A stretch of 42,628 nt of DNA, from NCBI GenBank assembly GCA_937923325.1, contig CAKZUQ010000058.1, positions 1-42,628 on the forward strand, written 5' to 3'. Source of the DNA: an uncultured Bacteriovoracaceae bacterium (GTDB taxonomy: Bacteria; Bdellovibrionota; Bacteriovoracia; Bacteriovoracales; Bacteriovoracaceae). The notes under the pieces were generated by a model, which made no database searches, was not told the origin of the DNA, and saw nothing but the letters and a program-made list of their open reading frames with translations. Both the position numbers and the translations under genes were made by a program. Below, piece after piece: positions 17,931 through 26,240 of the stretch. The stretch's first letter is position 1, and every line of letters starts with the position of its first letter.

Positions 17931-18743
17931 TTAAGGACAGCTAAACTCTGATAACTTGTCACTAGGTGCTCCTGAGTTATTAAAGCCAGTATCAATACTA
18001 ATTGTACAACTAGAACCGGCCTGAGCATTCGCTTTAACGTTAGAACAAGTTGTATCACTACTACAAGAGTCTGTTACTTCACTAATGGCTCCAGTCGCAT
18101 AAGACCACTTTGTTTGAGTTCCTGTATCTTTAGAGTCAAATGTTTCAGCTTGTTCAAAACGAGACAGAAAGATAGGATAACCAGCTCTAACAGTAACAGT
18201 CTCAGTTCTTGTTGTATAATTATCATCATCTAAATAAGACGTTCTACTTGGATTGAACCTTAACCATGACGAAGCAAAAGTAGTCGATCCTAAAACATTA
18301 TCTGTTGAGCAAACACCTGTCGATATTGTACTTCTCATATCACTGTTATTTGTTGCTGTATATTCAAAGTAAAAATTTTGAGGTTCAGTAGTATCTTCGT
18401 GAGCATAATTAGATGAAACATAAACCTTTAAGTTTGCAGTGGGATTAGAGGCATCTCTTTCAATAAGTACGTAAGTAATCATGTCTTTAGTATTGTTTTC
18501 TTCAGTAAAAGTTCTTGTAAATTTAAATGTTCTAGAACTTAAGTCTCCAGTGACAAAACTATCAAATGAGTCTGTTTCTTTAAGTGAAGTTAATATTTCT
18601 GTTTCACTCTCACATACCTCTGAGTACATTGCTGCAACGTTTTCATAGTCGGCATCACCTTCTTTATAAAGGTACTTCTCAGTATTTTCAGTACAGGCAA
18701 CCAAAGTAGTAAAAAGTAATAAAAATCCTAAAAACTGTTTCAT
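17931..18743 (-). CDS. Predicted lipoprotein
   Basis: A 270-residue lipoprotein of unknown family. The signal peptide ends in a lipobox with the lipidated Cys (FTTLVACTEN). The mature chain is rich in Ser, Thr and Asp and beta-strand in pattern, with several Cys pairs near the end (DSCSSDTTCSN). AAGGAAA is before the ATG. It starts 9 bases after the beta-barrel-like gene on the same strand, so the two are probably made together and may cooperate at the outer membrane. Confidence 0.75.
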   Translation of the reverse strand: MKQFLGFLLLFTTLVACTENTEKYLYKEGDADYENVAAMYSEVCESETEILTSLKETDSFDSFVTGDLSSRTFKFTRTFTEENNTKDMITYVLIERDASNPTANLKVYVSSNYAHEDTTEPQNFYFEYTATNNSDMRSTISTGVCSTDNVLGSTTFASSWLRFNPSRTSYLDDDNYTTRTETVTVRAGYPIFLSRFEQAETFDSKDTGTQTKWSYATGAISEVTDSCSSDTTCSNVKANAQAGSSCTISIDTGFNNSGAPSDKLSEFSCP

Positions 18744-18752
18744 ATAATTTCC

Positions 18753-19550
18753 TTAAAACAAAAATCCAATCCCTAGACTTGCTGATAAAACTTCTAATGA
18801 GTCTTTTGCTTGTGAAGAGCCCTGAGCATCAACTTCACTATTACCTTGAGTCCTTATGGATCCAGATGTTTTTCGAGAACTCACTGCAAGACCTAATCTT
18901 GAAGCCTTTATATAAGAAGTAATCCCTCTTAGAGAGATAAAATTCACCCCTAATGAGACCTTATTGTAATTAAACTCTTCATCCACTACAACATCGTATA
19001 ACTCTGGATCTGGAGAAATAGAACTTCCAGTTACACCTCTAAATGAATAATCCCTCTTCAAACTTGAAGCTCCAACACCAGCACCAAACTCAGCAAAAGG
19101 TTGAACATTTATGACTTTGTTTTCAAATAAGTAGTTAATTGAAATTGAAATATCAGAACCATAAGCAGTATTAGTAATTTTATTTTCTGATAATTCAATA
19201 TCTACGTCTTCAGCCCCTTGACCAGTATCATTTTGATCACTCTTAGAATAAAAAATATTTGCTTTTAGAGCTGTTGAGAAACCAGCACCCAATAGAAATT
19301 CTCGTCCAAAACCAACTGTCATCCCATAAATCTCCGACTTAGAGTCCTCTTTAACTGACTCATGAGTCCCCTCAAATGATGGAAGACTTGTAGGATACTC
19401 TATAAAGTTAATACCTGTTTCAAATATCCATTTATCTTTATGCAACTTGTTTTTTTTGAAGTCCTTAGAGCCATACTCCATAAATTCAGCAGCACTTACA
19501 GATCCAGCAATTGAGTTAACTAGCAATGATAGCAATAATAACTTTCTCAT
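18753..19550 (-). CDS. Outer-membrane beta-barrel-like protein
   Basis: A 265-residue exported protein with a signal peptide ([21 protein letters not shown]). Its pattern of alternating strands ends in an aromatic residue (ASLGIGFLF), as in outer-membrane barrels whose last strand carries the BAM recognition signal. Glycine-rich strands such as MTVGFGREFLLGAGFSTALK and PFAEFGAGVGAS fit an 8-10 strand barrel. The ATG at 19550 follows GGAGAAAGAG and is preferred over the upstream in-frame TTG. First gene of a pair with the lipoprotein. Function unknown. Confidence 0.72.
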   Translation of the reverse strand: MRKLLLLSLLVNSIAGSVSAAEFMEYGSKDFKKNKLHKDKWIFETGINFIEYPTSLPSFEGTHESVKEDSKSEIYGMTVGFGREFLLGAGFSTALKANIFYSKSDQNDTGQGAEDVDIELSENKITNTAYGSDISISINYLFENKVINVQPFAEFGAGVGASSLKRDYSFRGVTGSSISPDPELYDVVVDEEFNYNKVSLGVNFISLRGITSYIKASRLGLAVSSRKTSGSIRTQGNSEVDAQGSSQAKDSLEVLSASLGIGFLF

Positions 19551-19729
19551 CTCTTTCTCCAACTTTTGAACGCATGTCTAAGTATTAGACAATTATTCCA
19601 CGTTAAACACAGTATTTTAAGAACTTTTACTAGATATTTAGCAATTCATGTACCAAATTGATAAAAACGTAGAATGTAATGAAAAAAGTTTCACTAATGA
19701 CTCTATAAATTCTTCTTTGACAGCAGGAA

Positions 19730-21940
19730 TTAGGTTCTAGTTACTGAAATGACTTCTTCCATCGCTTCAATAATAGACACGACCTTTAGAAATTCGGCGT
19801 AGTCTTTAACTTCTATTTCAAAAAGGAAACTCCCTTTTAAATCAGGAAGACTCTTTGCAATAGCCGATTTGATATCAACATTTTGTCCATTAATATTATT
19901 AGAGATTCTTGAAAGAATACCAGGCCTATCATGAGTAATAACTCTCAGACTTACAGGGTGTCTAAATGCATAATCAGCATTCCATTCAACAAATACCTTT
20001 CTTGCATCATCAATTTCATAAACTCTTGGACACTTTCCTGTATGAATAGTAATACCTCTACCTCGAGTTATAAAACCAACTATCGGATCTCCAGGAATTG
20101 GATTACAACACTTCCCCATTCTTACAACAATATCATCAAGACCATCTACAATCACTGCATTATCTTTATTTGATTTATGCTTAGCAGTTGAGGATAGTTT
20201 TTTATAAAGAGTATCAAACTCTTTTTTCTTAGCTTGTTGCTTTTGAGAATCTTCTTCAGCTTCAAATGTTATTGATGGTGCATATTCTAAAACTCTATTA
20301 ACAGGAATTCTCCCTGCTCCAATATTTTGAAAGAGCTCATCCATACTTTTAACTTTTAATTGATCAAAAACCTCTCTAAAGTCTTTTTTCTTCTCTAGGG
20401 CCTTAATACTTGATTGATAAGACTTAAGAGTTTTATCAAGCATCTCTTCACCGATTTCACGGTTCTTTTCTCGCTCTACTTTTAGAAGGTGCTGTTTAAT
20501 TTTTGTCTTTGCTCTAGAGGTCTTTGCAATTTTGAGCCAGTCTTTCCCAGGAGTTTGAGTTTTACTTGTTAAAACCTCTACAGTATCTCCAGACTTAAGT
20601 CTGTACTTAAGTGGAACCATCTTTCCATTAACTTTTGCTCCAACACACCTATTTCCAACATCAGTGTGAACCGCGTATGCAAAGTCTAGTGGTCCAGAGC
20701 CATACCTCAGTTCTTTAACATCACCTGTTGGAGTAAAGATAAAGATTCCCTCCCCCTCAAGGTCATTTTTAACGACATCCATAAATTCAGAGCTGGCCGC
20801 AATTTCGCGGTCATACTCCATAAGCTCTTCAACCCATTTAAGTTTATTAAGATCCTTAGCTCCACCACCTTCTTTATATTTCCAGTGAGCAGCAACCCCA
20901 GTCTCTGCAACTTCATGCATTTCATGAGTACGAATTTGAATTTCAATTCTTTCAGCTTTTGGTCCAATAACTGTCGTATGTAATGATTGATAATTATTTA
21001 CTTTTGGAATAGCTATATAATCTTTAAATCTCCCAGGAACAGGAGTAAATGAAGAGTGAATAACCCCTAGGGACTTATAACATTCAGTTATATTACTAAC
21101 CATTAATCTAAATGCTAATAGATCCTGAATCTGATCAAAATCGACACCGCGATTACTCATTTTTTTATAAATGGAATAAAAGTGTTTTGGTCTTCCATAA
21201 ACTTCCCCCTTAACTGCAAACTCTGAAAGCTTCTCTTTCATCATATCAACAACATCTTTGATATAGGCTTCACGTTCATGTTTTTTCATTGAAACTTTTT
21301 CAGCCAGCCTATAATAAATTTCAGGGTGTAGAAACCTAAGACATAGATCTTCAAGTTCACTTTTTACAGAGTTAATACCTAGTCTACTAGCTAGAGGTAC
21401 ATATATATCTAGTGTCTCTTGAGCTTTCTTAACTTGTTTTTCTTTTGAGACATATTGAAGAGTAAGCATATTATGCATTCTATCAGCTAATTTAACGATA
21501 ATAACTCTTATATCTTTTGCCATTGCAACAACCATCTTTCGAAAGTTTTCAGCTTGGGACTCTTCTTTAGTTTTAAATTTGATTTTAGATATTTTTGTAC
21601 AACCAATAACAATATCAGCGACACCTTGGCCAAACCTATCAACAATATCTTGTTCAGAAACATCACAGTCCTCAACAACATCATGAAGAATACCACCAAT
21701 AATACTCTCAACATCCATTTGAAGTTTAATAAGAGTTGCCGCAACATTTAAAGGGTGAATGATATAAGGTTCACCAGAGCTTCTCTTTTGAGGTTTATGA
21801 TGATGATCAGCAAACTCAAATGCTTTATAAAGAACATCTAGCTCCTCATCTGTAACATCTGGCATATTATATTTTATACGCTTTGCTAATTCTTCAACAG
21901 TTAAATCACCTTCATGTGAGAAATCTATACGATGATACAA
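19730..21940 (-). CDS. rel: RelA/SpoT-family (p)ppGpp synthetase/hydrolase
   Basis: A 736-residue long RSH enzyme controlling the stringent response. In order: an HD hydrolase domain (GEPYIIHPLNVA, then the HD pair at 86-87 in GGILHDVVED); a synthetase domain (GRPKHFYSIYKKM, IQDLLAFRLMV); a TGS domain (IFIFTPTGDVKELRYGSGPLDFAY); a zinc-finger-like RMGKCCNPIPGD; and a C-terminal ACT domain. An intact HD motif suggests a bifunctional enzyme. The start is TTG, with GAGG about 7 bases before it. Last gene of the accA-yicC-gmk-rel run, 27 bases after gmk; the omega subunit gene often found here in other bacteria is absent. Confidence 0.93.
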   Translation of the reverse strand: MYHRIDFSHEGDLTVEELAKRIKYNMPDVTDEELDVLYKAFEFADHHHKPQKRSSGEPYIIHPLNVAATLIKLQMDVESIIGGILHDVVEDCDVSEQDIVDRFGQGVADIVIGCTKISKIKFKTKEESQAENFRKMVVAMAKDIRVIIVKLADRMHNMLTLQYVSKEKQVKKAQETLDIYVPLASRLGINSVKSELEDLCLRFLHPEIYYRLAEKVSMKKHEREAYIKDVVDMMKEKLSEFAVKGEVYGRPKHFYSIYKKMSNRGVDFDQIQDLLAFRLMVSNITECYKSLGVIHSSFTPVPGRFKDYIAIPKVNNYQSLHTTVIGPKAERIEIQIRTHEMHEVAETGVAAHWKYKEGGGAKDLNKLKWVEELMEYDREIAASSEFMDVVKNDLEGEGIFIFTPTGDVKELRYGSGPLDFAYAVHTDVGNRCVGAKVNGKMVPLKYRLKSGDTVEVLTSKTQTPGKDWLKIAKTSRAKTKIKQHLLKVEREKNREIGEEMLDKTLKSYQSSIKALEKKKDFREVFDQLKVKSMDELFQNIGAGRIPVNRVLEYAPSITFEAEEDSQKQQAKKKEFDTLYKKLSSTAKHKSNKDNAVIVDGLDDIVVRMGKCCNPIPGDPIVGFITRGRGITIHTGKCPRVYEIDDARKVFVEWNADYAFRHPVSLRVITHDRPGILSRISNNINGQNVDIKSAIAKSLPDLKGSFLFEIEVKDYAEFLKVVSIIEAMEEVISVTRT

Positions 21941-21967
21941 TCTTTACCTCAGTAGTTTATATGGAGT

Positions 21968-22534
21968 TTATTTAAGTAGTTTTTCAACTACAAATTTCAA
22001 ATCAAAATATGCTTTTTCTATATCGTCATTTACAACATTAAAGTCGTAATCATCTTTTCTTTTTAATTCTGAGATTGAGTTCTTTAATCTTTCTGCAATA
22101 ACATCAGCATTATCAGTACCACGTCCAGTCAGTCTTTTTTCAAGCTCTTCAACACTTGGAGGTTCAATAAATATCACATTTGCTTCATCGCCATAAATCT
22201 CTTTAATCTGATCACAGCCTTGAACATCTAAATCAAATAATAAATTGTCACCACGTTCAAGACCTTGTTCAACAAAAGCTTTTGAAGTCCCATAGTAGTT
22301 TGAATGAACTTTTGCATATTCAATAAATTCATTATTTTCAATTCGTTTTTCAAAATCTTTTACCGTTATATAGAAATAATCAATACCTTCAGTCTCTCCA
22401 GCTCTTTTAGGTCTCGTCGTGCATGACACAGACCACTTAAGAATAGAAATCTCATCCATTAAGCGATTGATTAAAGTTGATTTCCCCGTTCCACTAGGTG
22501 CAACTATAACAATAATTTTTCCTCTTTCACTCAT
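21968..22534 (-). CDS. gmk: Guanylate kinase
   Basis: A 188-residue GMP kinase (ATP + GMP to ADP + GDP), essential for guanine nucleotide supply. P-loop APSGTGKST; GMP-binding SCTTRPKRAGETEGIDYFYI and EFIEYAKVHSNYYGT; and DLDVQGCDQIK are all present. Normal length. It lies between yicC (24 bases upstream) and rel (27 bases downstream), a common arrangement that puts GDP/GTP production beside ppGpp metabolism. Confidence 0.95.
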   Translation of the reverse strand: MSERGKIIVIVAPSGTGKSTLINRLMDEISILKWSVSCTTRPKRAGETEGIDYFYITVKDFEKRIENNEFIEYAKVHSNYYGTSKAFVEQGLERGDNLLFDLDVQGCDQIKEIYGDEANVIFIEPPSVEELEKRLTGRGTDNADVIAERLKNSISELKRKDDYDFNVVNDDIEKAYFDLKFVVEKLLK

Positions 22535-22558
22535 GTTAACTACTTTTAGTTTTAATTC

Positions 22559-23431
22559 TTATTCTAAGTTTAACGCTTGTTCTCTTATCTTTTCTAACTG
22601 AACTTTCATCTGAACAACATGGCCTGAAATTTCACTATTTCCAGACTTACTTCCAATTGTATTTGTTTCTCTATTAAGCTCTTGCATTAGAAAATCAATC
22701 TGACGCCCAACTTCTCCAGGCATCTCAAATACACTCGTGAGTTTTTCAAGATGAATAGCAATTCTATTTATTTCTTCATCTACATCTAGTTTCTCAAGGT
22801 AATAAATTACTTCTTGAAGAAATCTAGGTTCATCGATATTCAAGCCAGAAGCATCTGTTTCAAATCTTTTTTGAAGTTTTTCTTTCACTCCATCTTGGTA
22901 AGTATTTCTCAACTCTTTAACTTTCTCGTAATGAGATTCATAAATAGTTTTGTGCTCATTTAACTTTTTGATTAGTTTTTGACCTTCTTCAACCCTGGAG
23001 TTCTCTAGAGCAATGATAGCTGAGTCAAAGGCCTCTAACATCAAAGTTTCTAACTGTTCACCTTTATCTTCATCATCAACATAAAAGTCAGATCTTAAAA
23101 ATTCTGTTGGTGAAAACTCTAATTCAACTCCAGTTCGATCTGAGATTTCTTTTATTTGTTTTAAAAAGTTTTCAATTTTTGCATTATCTAAGTCTGCAAT
23201 ACTTTTTGCTTTTTTAGACTTTTTAAAGTTAACAAAGACTTCAAAACTACCTCGAGAAAATTTTGACTCTATTTTCTTTTTAAGTGGAATTTCTTGAGAG
23301 TTGAAAAGTGAACTCATTTTAAAACGAATATCTTTAAAGCGGTTATTAACAGTTTTTAACTCTACAGAGACTGTGTACTTTTCGCTTTCAACTTCGCCCT
23401 TCCCAAAACCTGTCATCGACTGAATAGGCAT
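22559..23431 (-). CDS. yicC: YicC/YloC family endoribonuclease
   Basis: A 290-residue YicC-type protein. The N-terminal signature is MPIQSMTGFGKGE, followed by VSVELKTVNNRFKDI. The C-terminal block has LDVDEEINRIAIHLEKL, GRQIDFLMQELNRETNTIGSKS and IREQALNLE. E. coli YicC is an endoribonuclease that affects small RNA stability; the conserved C-terminal acidic residues fit a metal-dependent nuclease. AAGGAAA lies before the ATG, 17 bases after accA; gmk follows at 24 bases. Confidence 0.92.
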   Translation of the reverse strand: MPIQSMTGFGKGEVESEKYTVSVELKTVNNRFKDIRFKMSSLFNSQEIPLKKKIESKFSRGSFEVFVNFKKSKKAKSIADLDNAKIENFLKQIKEISDRTGVELEFSPTEFLRSDFYVDDEDKGEQLETLMLEAFDSAIIALENSRVEEGQKLIKKLNEHKTIYESHYEKVKELRNTYQDGVKEKLQKRFETDASGLNIDEPRFLQEVIYYLEKLDVDEEINRIAIHLEKLTSVFEMPGEVGRQIDFLMQELNRETNTIGSKSGNSEISGHVVQMKVQLEKIREQALNLE

Positions 23432-23448
23432 TTAATTTCCTTTTACTA

Positions 23449-24435
23449 CTATTTCGTAGTGTCTGGTGTATCTTGAAGAGTTGAGATTGTTTGATTCCCC
23501 ATTGCCCTAAACTTTTCGAATCGTTCATTAAGTAACTCTTCATCAGTTTTCGAACTAAGGATTTTTAGCTCTCTTTCAATTACATCAGATATATTTTTAG
23601 CTGCTTTTTCTAAATCTTTATGAGCACCACCAACTGGCTCTTCAATTGTCTCATCGATAATACCAAGCTCTAGTGCTTTCTTAGGTCCAAGTTGTAATGA
23701 GTTTGCTGCAAACTCTGCTTGCTTTGGATCAGACCACAAAATAGAAGCACAAGACTCTGGAGAAATAACGGAATAAATAGAATACTCCATCATAAAAACT
23801 CGATCGGCAATTGCAATCCCAAGGGCTCCACCGGAACCACCTTCTCCAATGACAACTGAAATAATTGGAACTTTAATTCCAAACATCTCTTCAAGGTTTT
23901 CAGCAATTGCTTGCGCTTGACCTCTTTCTTCAGCACCTATTCCAGGGTATGCTCCCGGAGTATCAACAAAAGAAATAACAGGAATATTAAATTGTCCTGC
24001 CATTTTCATTATTCTAATAGCTTTTCTATAGCCTTCTGGTGAGGCCATTCCAAAGTTTCTTTCAATTCTATCTTGAGTCTTACGGCCTTTTTCAATACCT
24101 ATCACGGCCACTTTTTGGCCTCTAAAATATCCAAAACCAGTGATCATTGATTTATCATTAAAAAATCTTCTATCTCCATGAAGCTCATGAAAGTCTTCAA
24201 TCATAGTTTCGATATAATCAATTGTGTGAGGTCTTTTTGGATGTCTTGAAAGCTGAACTCTTTCCCAAGAACTAAGATTTCCGTAGATTTCATTTATCAT
24301 TTTATCTACTTTTTTCTGAAGAGCTTTAATCTCTTTAGAGATATCAATTCCAGGTTTGTCGTTTGCTTCTTGTAGTTCCTTAATTTGTATTTCTAAATCA
24401 AGAACTGGTTTTTCAAAATCGAGTGTATAATCCAT
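23449..24435 (-). CDS. accA: Acetyl-CoA carboxylase carboxyltransferase subunit alpha
   Basis: A 328-residue AccA. With AccD it transfers the carboxyl group from biotin to acetyl-CoA, making malonyl-CoA for fatty acid synthesis. Typical blocks: WERVQLSRHPKRPHTIDYI, FGMASPEGYRKAIRIM, the VISFVDTPGAYPG loop, VIGEGGSGGALGIA for the oxyanion hole, and SPESCASILW. It is the first gene of the accA-yicC-gmk-rel run. A perfect dyad, CAATTGA-TAAAC-TCAATTG at 24512-24530, sits about 80 bases upstream and could be an operator. Confidence 0.95.
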   Translation of the reverse strand: MDYTLDFEKPVLDLEIQIKELQEANDKPGIDISKEIKALQKKVDKMINEIYGNLSSWERVQLSRHPKRPHTIDYIETMIEDFHELHGDRRFFNDKSMITGFGYFRGQKVAVIGIEKGRKTQDRIERNFGMASPEGYRKAIRIMKMAGQFNIPVISFVDTPGAYPGIGAEERGQAQAIAENLEEMFGIKVPIISVVIGEGGSGGALGIAIADRVFMMEYSIYSVISPESCASILWSDPKQAEFAANSLQLGPKKALELGIIDETIEEPVGGAHKDLEKAAKNISDVIERELKILSSKTDEELLNERFEKFRAMGNQTISTLQDTPDTTK

Positions 24436-24511
24436 AATAATACCTATTATCTTCTCTAACTATATTAAGTTTGGTTTTTAATTAATTAGATGAATATACC
24501 CCGTTTTTATT

Positions 24512-24530
24512 CAATTGATAAACTCAATTG
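24512..24530. repeat. Perfect 7-bp dyad upstream of accA
   Basis: CAATTGA, five bases, TCAATTG. It lies between the convergent-end region of the SmpA-like lipoprotein gene and the accA start, in the likely promoter region of the accA operon on the reverse strand, with TATATT further downstream as a possible -10. No T-run follows on the reverse strand, so an operator is likelier than a terminator. Confidence 0.4.
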
Positions 24531-24558
24531 GTAAGTTTTTACAAATTTATTAAGCTTG

Positions 24559-25203
24559 TTACTGCTCTGTCCAACCCTCAACAGAGCCACCTGTGAAGTA
24601 AACATACTTCACCGTTCCATTACGACTATATGCCCAACGCTCATTTTCTAACCTAGGATTCCCTGAATAATCTTTGCGCTCTGGCTTTCCCCAGCTTCTA
24701 ATAACATCTTGTTTCTTCATTCCTAAGATAATCTCATTTGAGAAGGCGGCCATCCTCGACTCTTTAACAGTGTAATACCTAGGAGTTTCAATGTTTCTAA
24801 TTCTTAAGTAATCATTTCTTTCTCTTTGGCTTAAATTTAAGAAATATATTTTTTCGGAGTCATTACCTAATTGGTTTCTCACTTTTTTATAATCATTGTA
24901 TTCGGCCTCAGTTAACCTATTTTCGAGGCTATAGAGCTCTTTTTTTATCGAGTTATGATATTTCATTTTTTGTGCTGACTCAAGTGTAGCGGGAGTTCTA
25001 GACCTAATAGTACTAGCGTCTCTATAATGCCTACCTTCATCTCCGGCCGTCACTTGAAAATCTCTCCCTGCAATAAACATTGGGTCATCATTTCTAAACT
25101 CACTCATCTCATTTTCAAAGTCTCTTCTTTCTAAAAAAGCACAAGATGTACTCATCACTGATGAAATAAATAGTAAAATCAATAACATAGAATTCTTTTT
25201 CAT
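24559..25203 (-). CDS. Lipoprotein with SmpA/OmlA (BamE)-like C-terminus
   Basis: A 214-residue lipoprotein. The signal peptide ends in a lipobox (SVMSTSCAFLE). The C-terminal ~60 residues follow the SmpA/BamE pattern: MKKQDVIRSWGKPERKD, then ERWAYSRNGTVKYVYFTGG, with the conserved Trp-Gly-x-Pro and the W-Y strand. BamE-type domains occur in envelope assembly proteins, but the ~120-residue front half is unrelated, so this is not simply BamE. The ATG at 25203 is preceded by GGAG; the longer open frame has no support. Confidence 0.7.
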   Translation of the reverse strand: MKKNSMLLILLFISSVMSTSCAFLERRDFENEMSEFRNDDPMFIAGRDFQVTAGDEGRHYRDASTIRSRTPATLESAQKMKYHNSIKKELYSLENRLTEAEYNDYKKVRNQLGNDSEKIYFLNLSQRERNDYLRIRNIETPRYYTVKESRMAAFSNEIILGMKKQDVIRSWGKPERKDYSGNPRLENERWAYSRNGTVKYVYFTGGSVEGWTEQ

Positions 25204-25361
25204 AAAATCTCCATAATTCCCTATGGTCTTTATCGACAATCTATCTCGAATCTTTGATATTTCTATATAAATTCAATGTGTTAGGAACTTTTTGCCCAAG
25301 CCCGACAAAAAGACTTAAGTATTTAATCCGTTATGGCGATAAGCTTACTGAGGAATAAATC

Positions 25362-26240
25362 ATGTTAGATAAATTAGAAAAACTTGAAGAAAAAGTTAAT
25401 GAATTAATTGATAAGCTAAAAATTTTAGTTATTGGATTCATTTATAAAATAATTCCTCAAAAATTTTTGGATTTAATAGCTTACACTAAATTAAAAAGTA
25501 AAACTAAAATCACCCATGCAGCTACTAAAGCAAAAAAGAAGCTTGTCTCGGGTAAAGAGAAGGCCATAACTGCGAAAAATAAAGTAGCAACGGGAATAGA
25601 TACTGCCCAAAACTACCCAGTTAAATCAAAACTATTAGAGTTTCTTGAAAACCTAAAAACGCTCTTGTTAAAAACACCTTTGAAAAATCATGCTCAATTT
25701 ATTAGCGATAAGCTTAAAGGATATGTTAACGCTATTGATGCGTTAATGGATAGATTTGGAAAACCTCAATTAGCATTTACAGCAATCGTCTTCTGTGTAA
25801 TGAGTATTGGTTTTTATGGAGCATATCACTCTGCAAACCAAATAATAGAAGAAGAATTCCCTAACAGAGCACCTGCTAGTGTCCAGGAGTATGCACATAG
25901 ACCTGAGTATAAGGGTTATAAAAAAAGAACAATGCAAGTTCGAAATATTCAAGTTCCAATTTTCAAAGAAAATATTAACTCTGTTCGCTCTATTACTATT
26001 GATTTTACAGTAAGAACTAGCACAAGGTTTGCAAAGCAATATTTAGAGTTTTATGAACCTGAACTAAAAGATTACTTCTTTACTAATGTAGAACCTGTTG
26101 TTTCTTCTTTTCCTCTTGAAGAGGAAGGGAAACAAATCTTAAAAGAGAAAATCATTTACGAACTTAATCACTTTCTTAAACATAAAAAGGTTGAAGGTGT
26201 TGTAGAGGACGTAAGGATAGTCTTCATAAATGCTAACTAG
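25362..26240 (+). CDS. FliL-like single-pass membrane protein
   Basis: A 292-residue protein with a long basic, helical N-terminal cytoplasmic part (1-136), one membrane segment (about 137-155, QLAFTAIVFCVMSIGFYGAY) and an outer domain of about 135 residues. The outer domain ends like FliL: FPLEEEGKQILKEKIIYELNHFL, then VEGVVEDVRIVFI. FliL sits around the flagellar motor stator. Here there is no flagellar neighbour and the N-terminal part is far longer than in FliL (usually 10-20 residues), so it is a paralogue with a possibly different partner. GAGGAA precedes the ATG. Its end overlaps the convergent sigma-54 activator by 8 bases. Confidence 0.65.
   Translation: MLDKLEKLEEKVNELIDKLKILVIGFIYKIIPQKFLDLIAYTKLKSKTKITHAATKAKKKLVSGKEKAITAKNKVATGIDTAQNYPVKSKLLEFLENLKTLLLKTPLKNHAQFISDKLKGYVNAIDALMDRFGKPQLAFTAIVFCVMSIGFYGAYHSANQIIEEEFPNRAPASVQEYAHRPEYKGYKKRTMQVRNIQVPIFKENINSVRSITIDFTVRTSTRFAKQYLEFYEPELKDYFFTNVEPVVSSFPLEEEGKQILKEKIIYELNHFLKHKKVEGVVEDVRIVFINAN

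Noticed and set aside
20707..21751. Open frames overlapping rel on both strands (20707-20967, 21508-21751)
   Set aside because: They are shadows of a clearly conserved RelA/SpoT gene, with low-complexity Leu/Lys or Asn-rich translations and no start signals.
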